Part shown: positions 59,684 to 64,000 of the stretch, piece after piece
Layout of the letters: the number at the start of each line of letters is the position of its first letter
Position numbering within the stretch: the stretch's first letter is position 1
Assembly (NCBI GenBank): GCA_921293015.1
Contig: OV121091.1
Span: forward strand, 7,593,755 to 7,657,754
Direction of reading: 5' to 3'
Length of the DNA stretch: 64,000 nucleotides
Source: Phorcus lineatus
Lineage: Eukaryota > Mollusca > Gastropoda > Trochida > Trochidae
Notes under the pieces: model-generated
The model's input: the letters and a program-made list of their open reading frames with translations, nothing else
What the model was told of the DNA's origin: nothing
Database searches by the model: none
Translations under genes and position numbers: made by a program

Positions 59684-59966
59684 GACGGGATAGCGCATTG
59701 GTTAGCGCGTTCGGCTTCCGATCAAGCGGTCCTTGGTTCGAATGAACTGTGTCTGCTGTTATACACGCAGTAAGGTTTGGATGCAATGCTACACTGAATT
59801 TCAGCGCAGATCCAGACATGGTTCACTAATTCTCACCGATGGTCGCAGGTTTCGTCGCGATTCATAGCCACAGTAGTGTTGCGGGCATCTCCCTGCAATA
59901 ACACAAGCAACCGCTACATAGTGAAATACTCTTGAAAGCCCAAATCACCTAACCTGACCTTAAACA
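59684..59966 (+). mobile_element. tRNA-derived SINE
   Basis: The head resembles a tRNA gene: box A-like tagcgcattggttagcgcg (59691-59709) and box B ggttcgaat (about 59734), but the 3' half lacks a pairing acceptor stem. The body continues with ctcaccgatggtcgcaggtt, gcgggcatctccctgcaata and ends near tcacctaacctgacc. Non-coding; mobilised by a LINE partner if active. The minus-strand frame 59613-59819 is a shadow. Confidence 0.75.
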
Positions 59967-61410
59967 GTTGCGTAGTCATGATTGTTCCGCACGTTAAACC
60001 AGGTAATTATATGTATCCTTGGACTAATAATTTGCGAAGGTGGGTTTATGTGATCACGATACTCGATAGCATTTGCCATCACTCAAAAAAATGCTTATTG
60101 ATTAGTTTAACAGGTCGGTGGGTCACAGTCTGCCAAAGCGGAAACTGAAGCTCACAGTAATGCATGTGGGATTTCTAATTATGGCGGTATGTTGTTATTT
60201 TAGGAAAGGCATTATTTCCACATACATTCAAAAACGCTTCGATAGCAAAGGTATTGTTAAAATATGAATGCATGGTAGATCTCTCCTGCTCGATTTCGCA
60301 TATGAAATTCAGTGGAACAGACAACAACTTGAAAACTCGCGATGGCATGATAGGTAACCGCACTAGGATTCGCATGAAATGTATGGAGTTTTGTGAAAAT
60401 AGTTCGTCATATGAGCTATTTTGCATGTTTATCAGATGTAATACCAAGTTAATGCGATAGCATTATTCCAGCGATAACAGCCTCCGTTATATGGTAGATT
60501 TGTGAACCTTTTTACAATACAATAATATCCCTAATGATAAGGTACAATTCAATATTAACCTCCGGTGTAAGAAACTGCAGTGTTATATTTTTACGACAAT
60601 ATTGAACTAGTGTAATACCGCTGCTTATATGACGTCACAGTAATGTGTAGTTTCGCGCCGCCGTAACAATGGAATCCAAGACGCGGAAATGTCAGTGTCG
60701 GCACCCTTTCGGTAATTATGCTTGATTTATGTTTGCGAGTAGTAAACAGAATACTAAACTTCCTTCATTCGCTTACGCTCGTTGTATGCTTAAATATTTA
60801 CTCGTTTAATAAAAATAGTAGTAAATGGAAGGTCGTTTAGAATCCTCTATCATTCCTCATAACCTGTAACAATGCATTGTTATACCTCTTAAACTGTGTA
60901 CGGATACCCTGCATAAGCTGTTACAAAACCCTTTTTTACCTCCTAATTTTGTTACAACAGACGGAAAACCCTCATAACCTGTTAGAAAACACTGATAAAC
61001 CCAAATACAGCAAGCGAAAACGTGCAGAATTGATACTAGTTTCTATCATATTCTATTATTCCATAACTAAAATTTGTTATTATATGACCGAACCGCAGAG
61101 AGTATATTATTATTTTTATTGTGTTTTGGAAACACTTACATCACAGGTTTAAACAAAGTCACTGAGTAAACAACAAATTTCTTCTAAAGCAATCAGATTT
61201 TTAAATGTTATCTCGATGCTATCTCAATGTTTTGAACGATGAATATTAATGGTTTGTCCAAATCTAATGGCTGTTAATTGGTTTGCACTAGCATTCACAG
61301 AGGAAGGAAAACGACTATTCCCAACAGAACACATGGTTAGTGAAGCGTATACCCGTCTTATCTGTGATAGCGAGGACATATTATGATATTTGGCCCAGAG
61401 GTCTTAGGGA
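59967..61410. other. intergenic, low-level repeats only
   Basis: 60855-61000 has a loose repetition of cctcataacctgttacaa-type words. No gene recognised; frames at 60175 minus and 60877 plus match nothing known. Confidence 0.5.
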
Positions 61411-61411
61411 G

Positions 61412-61456
61412 TTGTTGTTGTTGTTGTTGTTGTCGTCGTTCTTGTTGTTGTTATTG
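61412..61456 (+). repeat. (GTT)n microsatellite
   Basis: About 14 imperfect GTT/GTC triplets. Confidence 0.9.
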
Positions 61457-61539
61457 ATGCTTACTTACTCAAATAAATTATAAATATATAATCTGCTTTT
61501 ATTGTTTATAACCCAATTTGAGATCAAGAAACATTTAAA

Positions 61540-62921
61540 TGTACACTTATCTACACACATCATTAAATGGTACACTTATCTACACACATAATTAAATGAT
61601 ACATTTATATTATCTACACACATCATTAAATGGTACATTTATCTACACACACCATTAAATGGTACATTTATCTACACACATAATTAAATGGTTCATTTAT
61701 CTACACACATCATTAAATGGTACATTTATCTACACACATCATTAAATGGTACATTTATCTACACACATCATTAAATGGTACATTTATCTACACACATCAT
61801 TAAATGGTTCATTTATCTACACACATCATTAAATGGTACATTTATCTACACACATCATTAAATGATACATTTATCTACACACATCATTAAATGGTACACT
61901 TATCTACACACATCATTAAATGGTTCATTTATCTACACACATCATCATATGGTGCAATAAATTACAGACAACGTAATATTATTATATCGTTCACTTGTCT
62001 AAAGAGATAACTATATGGTTCACTTATCCACAGTCATTATTATATAATACACTTATCTACACACATCAGTATATGGTTCACTTGTCTAAAGACATAACTA
62101 TATGGTACACATACCTACAGTCATTATTATATAATACACTTATATATAAACACCATTATATAATATACTTTTCTAAAGACATAACTATATGGTTCACTTA
62201 TCCAGTCATTATTATATAATACAGTTATCTACAGACATCATCATATGAGACATTTATCTACAGTAATTATTATATAATTCCATTATCTACAGAAATTATT
62301 TTATTGTTCACTTATCTACAGCCATTATTTAATACACTTATCTACAGTCATCATTATATGATAGACATATCTACAGTCATCATTCTAAGGTACACTTATC
62401 TACAGTCATTTTTATATTATACACTTATCTACAGTCATTATTATATAATACACTTATCTACAAACATCAATACATGGTACACTAACCTACAGTCGTTATT
62501 ATATAATAAATTTATCTACATACATCTTTATATTGGTTATTTATCTACAGTCATTATTATATGATACATTTATCGACAGTCATCATTAGATGGTACACAT
62601 ATCAACAGTCTTTATTATATTATACACTTACCTACAGACATCTTGATATGGGACATTAATCTTCGGACAATATTTTATGTCACATTTGTGGTCAGGCACC
62701 ATCATATACTTCACCAGCTTAAAGAAATAATTATACAGTAAAATTACAAAAAATAATAATGTAGTTCACTTGTGTACATATACCTAAAGACACCATTATA
62801 TAATAAACTTATCTACAGACATCATTTCATGTCACAGCTACCTATAAATATTATCATATTGCACACTTACTTACAGACAACATTATATGTACACATACTT
62901 TCAAACATCAGTATATGATAC
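61540..62921 (+). repeat. 29-bp satellite grading into diverged array
   Basis: From 61540 to 61960 near-identical 29-bp units (attaaatggtacatttatct followed by acacacatc; starts 29 apart at 61625 and 61654). From 61960 onward the same theme (cacttatctacagtcattat and tatataatacacttatctac) diverges to 62921. ORFs within it are artefacts of the repeat. The array is cut at its right edge by the BEL/Pao LTR. Confidence 0.93.
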
Positions 62922-63199
62922 TGTTCGTAAGAGAACAGAAAGAATTAGTGTCGATATTGTTGATTTATTGTCAGGAAATACTGAGGTTTACATACATACG
63001 TTCTTGTGTGATAGGAGATTCAAAATTATACAGTTTTTCCCGTGACAATTCTTTTTTTTTAAGCGTGTGTTAATGTGCTTCGCGAGTCACCACAATCTCG
63101 CACACTGGGATTAAGGGAGATAACTCTTTTTTACCAAAAAGTCTGATTCAAAACTAAAACGAAACAGAAAACGAAATTAAATGAAAATAATCATCAACA
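62922..63199 (-). repeat. BEL/Pao 3' LTR, minus strand
   Basis: Reading the minus strand it begins tgttgatgattattttcatt and ends ctcttacgaaca (TG...CA), 278 bp. An internal gacaataaatc about 50 bases before the end can serve as polyadenylation signal. It lies directly after the polypurine tract and downstream of the Pol stop in the element direction. The 5' LTR is outside the window so pair identity cannot be assessed. Confidence 0.78.
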
Positions 63200-63212
63200 T
63201 CGCCGCCCCCCC
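63200..63212 (-). promoter_or_regulatory. polypurine tract of the BEL/Pao element
   Basis: Minus strand gggggggcggcga directly precedes the LTR start, the expected position of the plus-strand DNA primer. Confidence 0.65.
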
Positions 63213-63388
63213 TGACGGAGTAAAGCAACTAGAATACACATATGAAATCTACGACATGCAAACATAACGTCCATAGATAAACTTTAAACAGTCTTTGGCA
63301 CAAGTATTATTCTTTAGCTCATTTATATTTATGTATAGTTCAGTCCAACACATTCCCCTCAAGTTCAGCTCATCACTTTTCATTGAGT

Positions 63389-64000
63389 TCAGTTCGTCAC
63401 ATTTTCCTCAAGAACACAGATTTTTGCTGTGGGCCGGATGTAATCACCAGCTGGTGTTCTTACTCTCACTGTCCTAACACGACCATTTTTGCCTGGAAGA
63501 ACATCGAGAATTCTGCCCAGTTCCCACTGTCCTCGTAGGTGATTGTCTGAGACAACAAGAACTAGATCTCCAGCGCACACGTTTGAGTTCTCTTTGGTCC
63601 ACCTATGGCGGACAGTTAGTTCTGGTAGATACTCCTTCAGCCAACGCCGACTGACATGATCAGCAATAACTTGGGCCTGTCGCCATCTCTTACGACTGTT
63701 AATCTCCCTGTCAGAACATACATCTGGAGGCGTTGAAGTGTTCGCCCGCCCCAACAGGAAATGATTCGGAGTAAGAGCGACAAAGTCCTTGGGATCAGAG
63801 CTATTATGAGTGAGTGGACGGCTATTCAGGACAGCCTCAACTTCAATTAGTGCAGTACGAAGGACGGAGTCTGACACATATGTGTTCCTGAGTGTGGCCT
63901 TGAGTGCAGTTTTGACAGAGCGTACTAGTCGTTCCCATGCACCTCCAAAGTGTGGGCTCAGAGGTGGGTTGAAATGCTATTCAATCATTTTGGGAGCTGA
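63389..64000 (-). CDS. BEL/Pao Pol C-terminus (integrase end, DUF5641-like), partial
   Basis: Minus-strand frame running off the window end. It shows HFNPPLSPHFGGAWERLV and RSVKTALKATLRNTYV (end of the integrase core), EVEAVLNSRPLTHNSSDPKD, LTPNHFLLGRANTSTPPD, RRWLKEYLPELTVRHRW, GDLVLVVSDNHLRGQWELGR and RVRTVRVRTPAGDYIRPTAK, and stops at 63389-63391. This order is characteristic of BEL/Pao polyproteins. One in-frame stop, TAG at 63977-63979, stands where the family usually has Trp (IEWHFNPP type), so this copy is probably dead although otherwise open for 195 codons. Confidence 0.93.

Noticed and set aside
59689..59762. functional tRNA gene
   Set aside because: Box A and box B are present but no acceptor stem pairing or regular anticodon arm can be formed; the downstream body shows a SINE.
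61540..61960. CRISPR-like look of regular 29-bp repeats
   Set aside because: The units are contiguous head-to-tail with no unique spacers, in an animal genome; it is a satellite.

Overview
This is animal nuclear DNA, most likely from a marine mollusc and plausibly a bivalve. It is AT-rich, with introns, canonical GT/AG splice sites, and decayed LINE, Penelope-like, BEL/Pao, Tc1/mariner-like and foldback elements, plus minisatellites. The species cannot be fixed from the sequence, and nothing bacterial or viral (free-living) was seen.

One host gene is recognised. Ten plus-strand exons between 2722 and 57304 encode the last 344 residues or so of a PLP-dependent group II decarboxylase of the glutamate decarboxylase / cysteine sulfinate decarboxylase (GAD/CSAD/GADL1) family. 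All exon phases agree, the reading frame is intact, and it holds the PLP-lysine motif NPHK, the catalytic-loop region and the C-terminus with its stop. The N-terminal 150 residues or so must lie upstream of the window. The exons total about 1 kb in 54.6 kb, so the introns are almost entirely repeats.

Layout: 1-2721 intron or upstream sequence; exons at 2722, 4490, 4998 and 5467, with a 31-bp minisatellite after the first and an exon-derived tandem array after the fourth; a long intron (5532-19539) with dispersed repeats, a decayed Tc1 copy, a minus-strand LINE 3' end and a LINE with a nearly intact reverse transcriptase; exon at 19540 followed by a 49-bp G-poor minisatellite (to 21.3 kb) and a Penelope-like element whose core is inverted (21.4-24.6 kb); exon at 25164 followed by two foldback elements; exon at 28250 followed by a hAT-like non-autonomous element, a decayed LINE with endonuclease and RT, a LINE ORF1 remnant with a 2A-like motif and a minus-strand Tc1; exon at 37308 followed by a decayed minus-strand LINE and a TIR-bounded Tc1; exon at 44271 followed by a three-level nest of foldback/Mutator-like elements (45.3-50.5 kb), a LINE fragment, a BEL/Pao fragment and a Tc1 fragment; last exon at 57125-57304.

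Downstream of the gene are dispersed repeats, a tRNA-derived SINE (about 59.68-59.97 kb), a 29-bp satellite (61.5-62.9 kb) and the 3' part of a minus-strand BEL/Pao retrotransposon with a 278-bp LTR running off the window end. The strongest second-look items are the exon-tail minisatellite, the inverted-core Penelope-like element with hammerhead-like tandem repeats, and the nested element stack with its direct-repeat-bounded Mutator-like insert.
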